Below are positions 48,205-59,195 of a DNA stretch of 64,000 nt, in pieces. Origin of the DNA: Mansonella perstans (lineage: Eukaryota; Nematoda; Chromadorea; Rhabditida; Onchocercidae); contig JBAMDO010000060.1 of assembly GCA_037074765.1 (NCBI GenBank), positions 1 to 64,000 on the forward strand. Direction: 5' to 3'. Both the position numbers and the translations under genes were made by a program. How positions within the stretch are numbered: position 1 is the stretch's first letter; each line of letters starts with the position of its first letter. The notes under the pieces were generated by a model. It had not been told where the DNA came from and searched no databases. It saw only the letters and a list, made by a program, of their open reading frames with translations.

Positions 48205-48405
48205 AACTTACAATGTCTACCGCAGCCTTGGTTGATTAGATGCATCCTACAAAAAACTTGGCCGAATTATTGGCTGAGGAATACTTGGCAGGATAGCAAT
48301 AACCCAAGAATTTAATTGAACTGAGCGGGCTGACGAAGCAGAACAACAAGCTAATTATTTACCAAAACAGTGGGCTAAGAAGTTTTCCAGTTTAAAGAGT
48401 AGGCG
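48205..48405 (+). pseudogene. Decayed direct copy of PEX5 exon 2
   Basis: Closely resembles 49201-49415: it begins with ACTTACAATGTCTACCGCAG, then lacks about 25 bases present in the real exon, and continues through the [22 protein letters not shown] and WAKEFS segments. Q codons have become stops (GGACAGCAACAA to GGATAGCAATAA), the first Trp is lost (TGG to TTG), and there are frameshifts. It therefore cannot encode the protein. It lies about 230 bases before the PEX5 start codon. Confidence 0.9.
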
Positions 48406-48633
48406 AAGATTGATAAAAGCAAGCAGATGAAAAAAAATTATAAGTGATGCTATTTTTTCCGGAAAAACGGAATAAGGACTGAAAAACCGGAAAAACGGAA
48501 TAGATGTGATTGGTAAAACACTGTCATTGTGAAAATACGGTAGAGCTTGATAAGAATTGCCAGGAAAAAACACTGAAATGAGGTGTTTCTAAATGATTAA
48601 TCTATTATGTTTCAGTTATTTATAATACCAGCA

Positions 48634-51600
48634 ATGGCTTCAACTTCTGCTGGTAAATCGTTAGTTGAAACGGATTGTACACAGCATAATCCATTGGTAG
48701 ATTTGTCGAGAAGAGTTATTGAAGGAAGTTTGGATGATGATTTCGAGAAAACCTGGGATCAATTTTTGATCAAGAATTCAAAGTCTCGAAATGTGAGTAA
48801 TCTATGAAATTTATCTAGCCATTCATTTATCCAAAATTTATCATTTCATTTATTTCATTTATCATTTATCATCAATCTATTTATCATTTCATTTAATTAG
48901 TTTCTTCGCTTATCAGCATAAGTTTTCACCAGAAGTGAAAACTTTCAATAACAATATCATAAAAATATGATAAAACTTCTAACATATTATTTTAATCACA
49001 TTAATGAGAGATACTTCCTAATCAATTCATCCTAAGGTAGGTTCGATTAGATCTATGCACTGGTTCTGAAAGTTACTTGCAGCATTCATGATTCTTTAAA
49101 TTGCTATTTTGTTATCCTTTAATCTAATTTATTGTAGTACATTTGATTAGTTTTAAAATTTCCTTTGATTCAGCTACACGATGAGTACCTGATAAATCTT
49201 ACAATGTCTACCGCAGCTCCCAAAACAACCAATCTATATGAATTGGTTGGTCAGATGGACCCTACACAAAATTTGGCCGAATTGTGGGCTGATGAATATC
49301 TGGCAGGACAGCAACAATCCAAGAATTTAGTTGAACAATGGGCTGACGAAGCAGAACAACAAGCCAATTATTTACCGCAACAATGGGCTAAGGAGTTTTC
49401 CAATTTAAACTTTCATGAGCAAGAAAATGGAGACAAAAGCGAAGCCAAGTATGTTAGTATGAATTTTAGGTTCTCAGCGTAAGAATCTCTGAAATGGATG
49501 CCAAACGGATGCTAAAATGACTGACTCTGATTTTGTTTGCTAATAGTATTTTGCAATAAAATGAAGTTTAGAAATGTTTTTTGAGAAATTTTTGAAATTG
49601 TTTCAGAAATGAATGTGAAATATGGGCCACTGAATTTCTTGACAAATTCGATCAAAAATTGCAACGCAAAGGATTTGCATCAGAGGCTAGTTTTTAAGCT
49701 GTAAAATTTTTGGCAATAAATCAAAGTGCAAAAATACATGATTAAATTAAAAGTCGTAAAAGAATTTTGAAGTCTATTTATTTTTTTCTTATTGAAAAAG
49801 CTTAAAGATGCTACATTGTAGGATGGGGTCTTTGTTTCTCCGGTGGAAGCTGAAAGGAATGCTAAAACATTTGTAGAAAGGTAATATCTCATTTATTTAT
49901 GTTTTGATTCATTGTAACTTATTTATTCGGATGGTGGCATCTGCATGGTATGTTTTGAAAGTATAAAAAATGTATATAACATGCCACATTGTATTGGATT
50001 CAGAGCCCAGTTGTATTGGGTACTGCTGATTACTGTGTTATATTTAAATTTTCAAAATAAAATTATCAAAATTATTGTCGTGACAGGACAAAAATTTCCA
50101 ATAAATATTTCGTTTCAGAGCACCTTTTAATGAGATGTATATTTTCGGAAGGAATAATCCTTTTCTAAGAGAAGCAGATGCTTTTGAAAAAGGACAGCAA
50201 GCATTGGATGTTGGACTGATAGTTGATGCCATTTTATATTTTGAAGCTGCTGTGCAGCAAAATGAAAAGAATTTTGAAGTTTGTTCATTTTTTTTTTATC
50301 GGAAATGGCTTACGAGTATTATGAATTAATTAGTGGTAATTTAATAAATGGAAACTGTGGTTCTTTTTAAGTATTCTAAGAAACTTTTGTCATTAGCGAA
50401 TATGCAAGCTTATTTTGTTCCACTAAGACGTTAAAGAATCTATTTTTTAATTATGTATAGTCATTTTTAATATTTCAGAAAGTTTTTGATTAACAGGGTT
50501 GGTTTCTGCTTGGAAAATGCCAAACTGAAAACGAGAACGATAGACAGGCAGTTGCTGCATATAAGAAAGCTTTGAATTTACAGCCAAAACAGACAAAAGT
50601 AATTTCAAATGTTTTTTAAATCGAAATTTAAGTTCATGAGTAGGCAAACGTGTTTGGGAGCATTTGTGTATGCATTAGCGTATGGAACACAGAATTAATT
50701 TAATACTCCAAATCACATTATTTTTTATCACACGATATCTGATGCTAGATCGCTGTTGAAATTTTATGAATGAGATGTTAATTTAACTACAGAAGTCTTA
50801 TTTGATGGCTGGGAATGCTCATTACAAAATCACTGCTTTATTTCTGAATGTATAAAACTTACTGGTTTTAAAGGAATACAGTTAAATATATATATATATA
50901 TATATATAGGTACTACTTCTACAAATATAAATATCTCGTACATCTCATGATTCAAAAGTTTTACAAATACATGTATGTATATCTTTCCCTTTTAATTTCC
51001 TGTTCGACTTTCCTTTTAGTCACAATTATAGTAACTAGGATTTGTATTTCTTTTGATATATTCTGCATTATAGATACAACTTGCTCTTGCCACAGTTTAT
51101 ATTAACGAATGTATGGAATTAGACGCGTTAGAAGTTTTGAAACAGTGGGTTACGTCCCATTTGGATGGTAATTCAGTTCCACTGAAATTCAAAACTGCTC
51201 CCAGCAATATAATTGAAGACCTTACCATTCAGACGCAGCAGGTTATACGTAAATATAATTTTTGGTCATTCGCTTGTTAGCTCACTAATGAATTGATATT
51301 GCGAAGGATGTCAGTGAAATTACGAGAGATAAATAAAAAACTCTATTTGCCGAGAAGGATTAGAATGATAGATTTCATTTTTAAAAACGATTTTCTACGG
51401 TTTGTTAATGAAATACGACCGGTTTAGTTATTCGGTGAAACCGCATCATTTTTATTAGATGATGATTAATAAAATAGTTCCCAGTAGAGTATACAGATTA
51501 ATTATAAAAATTACTAAAGTTATCAGAGAATCAAACGGAGCAAAATAAATTAAAGTTAAGAAATAAGCTCTAATCTTTAATGATGATAGTGCTCAGGTAG

Positions 51601-52865
51601 AAGAGTTAATCGAAAAAATGCTTTCAAAAGCGGAAGCAACCGAGGAAGGAACTTTTCACAATGCGTTAAGTTTGGTGTACAACATTAAGGGTGATTATAA
51701 TCGAGCTGCTAAAGAAGTGGAATTGGCCCTTATGTGCAATCCAAAGGTAATTGATGATGATTAAATATCGCATAACAAGAAAATATTTTTTTAGATTTGT
51801 AAAATTTTTAAAATTTCGAAGTTTGCTGCTTTACAACACTGAAAGTCATTTGGGATGTAAGCAAAAGTAATCAGGCTATGAGTCATTAGTGCAGCGCCTT
51901 TTTTTTCAGTGGTATGTCTGCGGATTGACTTGGTCATTTGGGTATTTGGGCTAACATAATTACATCAGTCCCTTTTATACAAACTTGATTAGTTTGTGAG
52001 TGGTTTATTTAGGCTTCAGGGAAGAATAATAATCGATAAAAATATTCTAAAGGAAATACTTTATGATACACTAGCATCACATTTAGTTGGACAATTGCTT
52101 TAAAATAGATAAATCTATTGAAGTTTTAGGACTACGTACTTTGGAACCGCTTAGGGGCAACATTAGCTAATGGTAAACGTGCTGCGGAAGCAATTGCTGC
52201 TTATCGCGAAGCTCTCGAGATCTGTCCAAACTATACGCGTGCTCGCTCTAATCTAGGCATCGCTTGCATTCAATTGCAAAACTACAAGTATGTGTGCTTT
52301 CACTTATTTCTATTGCTCCTATTTTTGCCTTTGATTTTGATTAAATTTTAAGCTTTTATTCATTCAAGTTTCTTAAGATTTTCTTGAAAACCATACTTTA
52401 GCAGAAAGTACTAGAACTTCACTTTATGATCTATTTTTTAAAAAAAGCTTAAAATTTAATGGATCTTTGAGTATAATTTAATGGGTCTTTGAGTATAATT
52501 TTTGACTGTTCTAATATTTTAACCTTTGTTTGCCCTTATCAATTGTGATTTATGTTTAGCATATTTTATCTTTTCTGATATGTTAACTGCTTGTTATCAG
52601 TTATTTGTTTCCCATTTATACCAAATGAATCAAAATCTACGATAACTTTAAATTCTTTTTTCACTTTATTGTAAATTTCAGAGAAGCAATCGAACATTTT
52701 CTTACGGCTCTTCAGCTGCAGCAGTCTTACAGCTCTATTTCATCGTCTTCAATCTGGAAACCTTTACGCGCAGCTGTTATACGAAGTTGTTTGCCGTATA
52801 CACTGGATTTGCTAGCAGCTGTCAATGAGCAAGATTTAGAGAAATGCATTCATTTTCTAAGTTGA
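48634..52865 (+). CDS. prx-5: Peroxisomal targeting signal 1 receptor (PEX5/PRX-5)
   Basis: Cycling import receptor that binds C-terminal SKL-type signals in the cytosol and docks on PEX13/PEX14. Exons: 48634-48792, 49174-49448, 49607-49685, 49822-49880, 50119-50278, 50497-50598, 51074-51241, 51597-51746, 52130-52287, 52682-52865; in phase, about 497 aa (C. elegans PRX-5 about 502). Cys15 in the N-terminal DCTQHNPL is the conserved ubiquitinated cysteine. W-motifs are WDQFL (41), WADEY (91), WADEA (109), WAKEF (124) and WATEF (151). Six to seven TPRs fill the rest ([60 protein letters not shown]), ending in the family's [12 protein letters not shown] tail. The intron 49686-49821 starts with GC; only that donor keeps the frame. 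The ATG was chosen over 48607 because a TTTCAG acceptor at 48615 separates them. Truncated copies lie upstream. Confidence 0.95.
50887..50908. repeat. (AT)n microsatellite in a PEX5 intron
   Basis: About eleven consecutive AT dinucleotides within the intron 50599-51073. Likely length-polymorphic. Confidence 0.85.
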
Positions 52866-53002
52866 TTATACTAACTGCCCAATAGTAAGCATTCGACGAA
52901 TAGAAACTGTGACTACTTCGATTTCTGATTCTTTCATCTTAAACTTGTAATTTCTATTTTTTTGATTTCATTCTGTTTCAATTTTTTCCAACTTTTACAG
53001 TT

Positions 53003-54319
53003 ATGATATTACGTGTTTTTTTCTGTGTGCCACTTATCATTTTATGTAATCCATTGATACTGGATCAATCAGTGATTCCAATGTTCGATAACTTTAGAAA
53101 CAAATCAAATGCTATTTCGGCATCTCTTTATGGTAAAGATGCTGATGTTGTAGAACAATGGGATGCAGTTACTTCACTGCCGCATAAAGTTGTGCGCACA
53201 TTAATTCGCACACCAAATGAAGTTGAGGAAAAAGTTATCTCCACCGTGAAAGAAAATGATTCAATGTATATTGGTAACAGTTATGGTAAAGATAAGCTTA
53301 ACATGCATGGAGCAGACGAACACTTCGAAGATTCGAGTACTGTTTCCAGTCCCAAACGTGACGAAATCAGCAGTAATTCTGAAGAAATGAAGAAAGATAA
53401 AATATCTGAAGAGAAGAACATGACTAAGCATAACTCTTCAATAGATTATTTTTTAAGCACAAATTCGACAACTACAGTTACACTGGAAGCTACAATCGCT
53501 ACATCTATTACTGTGAATGATACTTTCAAGAAAATTCCGAACAAATTAGGTCATGAAAAATTTGCATCAAATTTGCGAATTATCGATAGAATAGAAGTTT
53601 TCAATATTTTAGCGACGTCCGTAACGCCTACTTTACCTTCTAAAATGACTAGCACAACTCAGTATTCTTTAATGTTAAATAATTCTACATTCAGAAATGT
53701 AAGTGATGAATTTTCCGATGAAGTGGATACGCGACCTGTCACACATTTTGCTGGAAACACGTTACATAGAACTGTTCCACAAATAGATCGGACTGCAATG
53801 GAAGTAAGTCGTATGAAGAGAAGGAGAGAGCATACAGATCGCAAATATTCTGGCAATAAAATTAAAATTTGTGATAATGCCATTGTCAAAAGTGAACAGG
53901 ATCATCAGAATTTGGGAAAAAATTCAAAATTAGGTCCGCAAGTTATTCCGAGGTCAGAGTTTGCAAAGAACAATATCAATGAAAAAGAAAGTGGAATGAA
54001 AAGTGGTTGTGATATAGATCACACTGATAGTTCTAAGGAAGATTCGGGACAACAGAAATCATCAAATTATGAAGGAGTGAATGAAACGAAACTCCAAGAA
54101 TCACGAGGTGAAAAATATGAAAAATACAGCGAAAAAGATGAAAAAGATGACAAATCCTCAATTCCGGTACATTTTGAGAGAACTCTTTGGCAGAAATTAG
54201 TTGCAGGTTTGAAATGTTCTCAAAAGGATTGTCGAGAAGCATTAAGACCTACGGAAAGTGTTCGCAAATACTTAATTGAACCATCAATTAGTCGAGCCAG
54301 GAAACATAGCAGTAGATAA
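53003..54319 (+). CDS. Secreted Ser/Thr-rich orphan protein, single exon, 438 aa
   Basis: I do not recognise this protein. It is one uninterrupted exon, unusual beside its intron-rich neighbours. The N-terminus (MILRVFFCVPLIILCNPLIL) is a good signal peptide; no later hydrophobic segment is seen, so it is probably secreted. The mature part is hydrophilic and low in complexity, with many N-x-S/T sequons (NMT, NSS, NST, NDT, NST, NVS, NET), a Ser/Thr-rich stretch at about 145-175, and a basic MKRRR site at about 270 that could be cut by a furin-like protease. The C-terminal 45 residues (FERTLWQKLVAGLKC..CREA) look more ordered and hold most of its few cysteines. The ATG is two bases after a TTTTACAG acceptor and only 137 bases after the PEX5 stop, which suggests a downstream operon position. 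Confidence 0.8.
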   Translation: MILRVFFCVPLIILCNPLILDQSVIPMFDNFRNKSNAISASLYGKDADVVEQWDAVTSLPHKVVRTLIRTPNEVEEKVISTVKENDSMYIGNSYGKDKLNMHGADEHFEDSSTVSSPKRDEISSNSEEMKKDKISEEKNMTKHNSSIDYFLSTNSTTTVTLEATIATSITVNDTFKKIPNKLGHEKFASNLRIIDRIEVFNILATSVTPTLPSKMTSTTQYSLMLNNSTFRNVSDEFSDEVDTRPVTHFAGNTLHRTVPQIDRTAMEVSRMKRRREHTDRKYSGNKIKICDNAIVKSEQDHQNLGKNSKLGPQVIPRSEFAKNNINEKESGMKSGCDIDHTDSSKEDSGQQKSSNYEGVNETKLQESRGEKYEKYSEKDEKDDKSSIPVHFERTLWQKLVAGLKCSQKDCREALRPTESVRKYLIEPSISRARKHSSR

Positions 54320-55437
54320 TTGTAACCTTTATCTGGTTAGTGACCTTTTTTGTAATTGTATTTTGTATAATTCATATCTATTCTGACAGCATTAATTATG
54401 CGTAAAAACTGGATGAAATGAAACATTATGAAGAATAGTATAGAGATATTATTGCTCTTTAATAGTTCAACATGCAATATTTGCTTTTCATATATAAATT
54501 GATTTTTTCAGTATTATTGCTTCACTGTTTTGATATTTTTGGATTCAATTATTGAACAAAACACGTTTGTTAATAGTCGTATAAACTACATCAGATTACT
54601 CAAATGATTACAACACAGGATATTCATTAAAAAGTTTAGTCAATACCTATCGTATTATTTGTCATTGTTGTTTATTGCAGTCATATCCATCTTTTTCTGC
54701 ACTAACACTGTTGAATGATGTTCATATTTTGTTGCTTTCTAATTTAGTACGTATTATGCGCTTTAATTTTATCCGAAAAATTTTATTTTATTTTTTTTTT
54801 TTTTTTTTTTGAAAAAACTGGAATTTTGAGAGATTTTTTGATTTAGAATTAAAGTCAGGAATAAAATTTTTTTGTTAAACCTTAGCAAGAGAATCTTTTT
54901 TAAATTTTTCAAAATAAAGGAATCTATGAAATACATAACTCATCATTAGATATATTTTGTACATGTAGATTGTAGGATTGAAGAATAGTGATCAGCAATG
55001 GAACGGTTGAAGGTCATTTCGGTAAGTTCCCTGTTGTCCAAATGCATACTTTAAACTTGCAGTGTTTGAATAATAATGCATGAATTCATAGGAAGAGAGA
55101 AATGAGATTAATTTTAGTGAGTGGTGGATTGATGGGTCTTCTGTCACCCTGTATAAAGATTGTGGTCATTAAACTATATCTATGATCTTTACTCCGACCA
55201 AATATTTTGTTCCTTATTTCATTTTATTTTACAATAGTTTATATCCTTACAAGTAGAAAAAACTGTAAGATTTTTATGTTTAGTGAAATTTCAAAAGCAG
55301 TTATCATTTAAATTAGCTATTCATCAAACTTTTTCATCTTTGATCCAGCAATAATGACACAATTTGAAGAGTGATCAGAGTATAAGTTATCGTTAAAAAA
55401 TCAACTTTATTGCAAAACACTCAATCCTGTCACTTGA
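54320..55437. other. Intergenic region after the secreted orphan
   Basis: AT-rich with a T homopolymer near 54787-54811. A small ATG-donor module (54998-55021, followed by GTAAGT) is the only coding-like hint and cannot be joined to anything. No gene is called. Confidence 0.45.
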
Positions 55438-55569
55438 ACATTATTCTAAAAGTACTTCTTCATACTTTAAACATTATTCTAAAAGTACTTCTTCATACTT
55501 TGAACATTATTCTAAAAGTACTTCTTCATACTTTGAACATTATTCTAAAAGTACTTCTTCATACTTTGA
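55438..55569. repeat. 33-bp tandem repeat, four copies
   Basis: Four nearly identical head-to-tail units of 33 bases beginning ACATTATTCTAAAAGTACTT and ending CATACTTTGA. The copies differ at one or two bases only, so the amplification is recent. No reading sense is evident. Confidence 0.95.
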
Positions 55570-56825
55570 AAAAACTTTGAAATTTAACTATTTTAATAGC
55601 TTTTTCTAGGATCATCTTGCTCAAATTTCTTCACAAAATTTCTTCTCGAATATTCAGTTCAAAATTCTCAATCATATCAATTTGACATCTAGATAATTCT
55701 CTTTATTTAAATAAATATTTGCTTTTATTCTTGCGGAAACAATTTAATGTCCAAGAAAAGAAATGATGAGAGAAAAATATGAAGTCGTAAAAGATTCTTT
55801 TGTTAATCAATCAGAGCAATTCTCATAAAAAAATGAATCCTTTACTGCTTTCACTATTCATCAAATTGAATTGTTGAATCGTTTTTTTGAAACAAATAGG
55901 AGAGCAATTTGTTTGGGAAATGACACTTTGCTTTTTCTATAATAGATGCTTTAAACTATATTTTAGAAATTTATCTGAAGTTTAATCCTACAAACAGGAA
56001 TTGCAGTTGGAAATGCTTAGAATTTCTACTTGTTTGTTGTGTATACATTTGTACAGCTTCATATATTTGCATGATTGTTAATGTGCTAAAATATTAAACT
56101 ATGTGAAATATCTTTTAAATATTTTTTTAGAAGGCCAAATTTCGTTTTTTCTTACAACACCAAAATGAATGTCAGTCCTACATACCTTCAATATCATTTC
56201 ATTGTATCACACAAATCAACTATTCCTTCACATATTGGCAACTGGTATTATTGCACAGTGATGTGCAGTAAACCTTTGTTTGTTGTAAAATAACTACTGT
56301 TTATACTAAATGCTGCTTATTTCCATGGTTATTTGATTGATGTTGCTCTTTCATGATTTACAATCTTTGCTTTCTCATCCTAGCATATATAAAAAACAGG
56401 AAAAATTTTAGCATCACTATCTATTCAATTTTTTTAAAACTGAAAAATTTTAATCATCCTGAGCGTCATACCTGCTTCTTTCATTAGCATTTATGTCTAA
56501 ATTTCAATATAAATTTGAACAAGCTACAGATGGTGTGTGTGTACTTCACAGTTTTGTAGCTCTATAAAAATACATACAACTAATTTAAAATGAATAAATT
56601 ACTATTTTCTTTCTTTCTTCGTCTTTCTTTCTCATCAATCATGAAACGTTTTGTTTTTCGTGCGCAAACGGCGCAAACCTTTTCGTTTGCTCAATTTTTT
56701 CAGATACGTAGAAGCGAAATTCATTGCATTGCAGTTTGGTGTGATAGCAATATTCATCTTTTGTCGAATTTATCAAACATACCTGTCTGTTGAAAAAGGC
56801 AGCGAATTTCAAATAATTACTCTTC
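55570..56825. other. AT-rich intergenic region
   Basis: No exon could be supported. The open frame that starts near 56590 and runs into the following minisatellite is rejected as coding. Mild CT-rich tracts occur near 56605-56640. Confidence 0.45.
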
Positions 56826-57394
56826 GCGCATTCAGAAGCACATCAAATATTCTTTGCGCATTCAGAAGCACATCAAACACTCTTTGCGCATTCAGAAGCA
56901 CATCAAATACTCTTTGCGCATTCAGAAGCACATCAAATACTCTTTACGCATTCAGAAGCACACCAAATACTCTTTGCGCATTCCGAAGCACATCAAATAC
57001 TCTTTGCACATTCAGAAGCACATCAAATACTCTCTGCACATTCAGAAGCACATCAAATATTCTCTGCACATTCAGAAGCACATCAAATATTCTCTGCACA
57101 TTCAGAAGCACATCAAATATTCTCTGCACATTCAGAAGCACATCAAATATTCTCTGCGCATCCAGAAGCACATCAAATATTCTCTGCACATTCAGAAGCA
57201 CATCAAATACTCTCTGCACATTCAGAAGCACATCAAATATTCTCTGCACATTCAGAAGCACATCAAATATTCTGTGCACATTCAGAAGCACATCAAATAT
57301 TCTCTGCACATTCAGAAGCACATCAAATATTCTCTGCGCATTCAGAAGCACATCAAATATTCTTTGCGCATTCAGAAGCACATCAAATACTCTT
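56826..57394. repeat. 30-bp minisatellite, 19 copies
   Basis: Nineteen exactly spaced 30-base units with the core CATTCAGAAGCACATCAAAT. The junction bases change in an ordered way: TTTGCG in the leftmost copies, CTCTGCACA in the centre, then TTTGCG again at the right edge, as expected when the middle of an array is homogenised by unequal exchange. Because 30 is a multiple of three and the unit lacks stops, the array reads open in at least two plus-strand frames and one minus-strand frame. No start context, splice sites or flanking homology support coding. Confidence 0.97.
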
Positions 57395-58905
57395 CCGTAT
57401 CACTGTATCATTTCATCATCATTAGTAAGCAATAAGGTACAACCTGTACTACATTTTTTCTCACCTCTTTTTTTTGTTTATTTCCTTTTAGTCGTTTTGA
57501 ATTTGCCTTCTTCTTTCACTAAGACAATGCTTGTATACAAATATGTCAGTTCACACACAAGTCGGCCCCAATTACTTTCTTAATTCTTTTTCCATAAATG
57601 TCAACTATGGACGAATTTCAATTCTCTGATATTGGCAACATTGGTACAAAACGTAGAAATTACAATTGATTTCTCGCAAAAACTTTTATTTTATTTTCTA
57701 TAAAGTTACTTTTGAAATTAAACATAATTATAAACAATGTCAAATTTTAATTGCTTACATTTGCATAATGCAATCAATGATAATTGTTCAGACATTTAAA
57801 GAAATATCATTAAACTTTATTATGGAAGTTTTAATGACTTCTATAATTAACAATTGATTACTTATTTAATTACTTACAAAGCATTTTAATTTTGCTATTA
57901 ACAATTAACAATTTACTCACAAAATATTTCATTTTTGCTAATTTAAGAATGAATAAAGCAAAGATAAAAAGACATTCTATCCTATGCTTGTATCCATAAA
58001 TATTCCGCAGTTCAATCCTATGCAATGTTTTTTATTCATTATTTGTTTTTTGTATTTTAAATTTTTTATTTGTATTTTAAATTTGTATTTCAAATTAAAT
58101 TAAAAAGCAACTTTTAGCATTTATTTATAATTAATGCCTGTGTATTATTCTTCCTTGTTTCTAAAATGATTTCCTTCTCAAATTAACAGCATCTGAAGGA
58201 TTATTTTGTGCAAGTCCCCCAATGATTTCAGTACAAGCGAAGCCACTTATTCTTACCAATCCTAAATCTTCCAGAAGAATTACACACGTTCAGTCAGAAC
58301 AGTTTCACGTTTACGGCACACGCAAGTGCACCTACACATGAGTGCCTCGTCCGTGTGAATTTGCAATGAAATACAATCCGGCCATTTCAAAATTGTTAAA
58401 CAATGACATATTTCAACCTATTGACTTAGGTCGGCATGACTCTGTGGGATAATTGGATGAGTATACGTGGTAGTTTTCACGTATCATTGATCAAAGGGAT
58501 TTTTTGTTTGTTTAAGTAACGTGGACCAGTAGCTAATGACTAGGCTGAAATGGAGATATCATTGCAATCAATTCCTGTATTTTATAATTTTGATCTGATA
58601 TATGTTTATTTTCGGGTATTATATCTTTATTCTTCTTTCCATGGAAGACATTTCATCGTATGAGCCAATATGAGCCAAGCAATACGTAAAGTATTTCTTT
58701 TGTTAATTTGGACTAACAGTGCAAGGATAGAAATTTAGAAGAAATTATTTGGACAATTAACTTATTTGTCTTTTTTAATTAAATAATTAAATAAGTATTT
58801 TTAAAATGTACCAATTAAATCCGAGCAAAGTTTTTTCATCGATAGAGATAGCAAGTGTCAATGCTATTCATCTGTTGCATAGTCTACCTTCCAGTGAATA
58901 ATTTG
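57395..58905. other. Far-upstream region of the CELF gene
   Basis: Mostly AT-rich. The segment 58180-58400 is richer in GC (CACACGCAAGTGCACCTACA, GTGCCTCGTCCGTGTG) and could be a promoter or an untranslated first exon of the downstream CELF gene, but no specific element is identifiable. Confidence 0.4.
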
Positions 58906-59195
58906 TCACGTGAAATGTAAATGAAGGTATGGAGTAGTAAGCTACTTTTAAGGATTGGATCACGTGATATGTAAATGAAGGTATGGAGTAGTAAGCTACT
59001 TTTAAGGATTGGATCACGTGATATGTAAATGAAGGTATGGAGTAGTAAGCTATTTTTAAGGATTGGATCACGTGATATGTAAATGAAGGAGGAAAAAAAA
59101 TAAATGAAGGTATGGAGTAGTAAGCTATTTTTAAGGATTGGATCACGTGATATGTAAATGAAGGTATGGAGTAGTAAGTTTTTTGTAAGGATTGG
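58906..59195. repeat. 54-bp tandem repeat carrying five TCACGTGA palindromes
   Basis: Five units, each with ATGTAAATGAAGGTATGGAG, AGTAAGCTA and AAGGATTGGATCACGTGAT. The 8-bp palindrome TCACGTGA occurs at 58906, 58960, 59014, 59068 and 59143, at 54-base spacing; the last gap is 75 because of a 21-base insertion (near 59090-59108) that repeats TAAATGAAGG. Four of the five palindromes extend to ATCACGTGAT. The array lies about 1.2 kb upstream of the etr-1 coding start. Confidence 0.95.

Noticed and set aside
54998..55021. Eight-codon ATG segment followed by a perfect GTAAGT donor
   Set aside because: No in-phase downstream exon was found. The next gene has an in-frame stop just before its own ATG, so this cannot be its N-terminus; at most it is an unproven untranslated exon.
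56590..57583. Long plus-strand frames of 193 and 310 aa and a 145-aa minus-strand frame
   Set aside because: All are produced by the stop-free 30-bp tandem repeat. The flanks are AT-rich and lack splice or homology support.
58868..59146. 92-aa minus-strand repetitive protein (YSIPSFTYHVIQSLK repeats)
   Set aside because: The repeat pattern comes from the 54-bp DNA array. Indels not divisible by three and the lack of gene context argue against coding.
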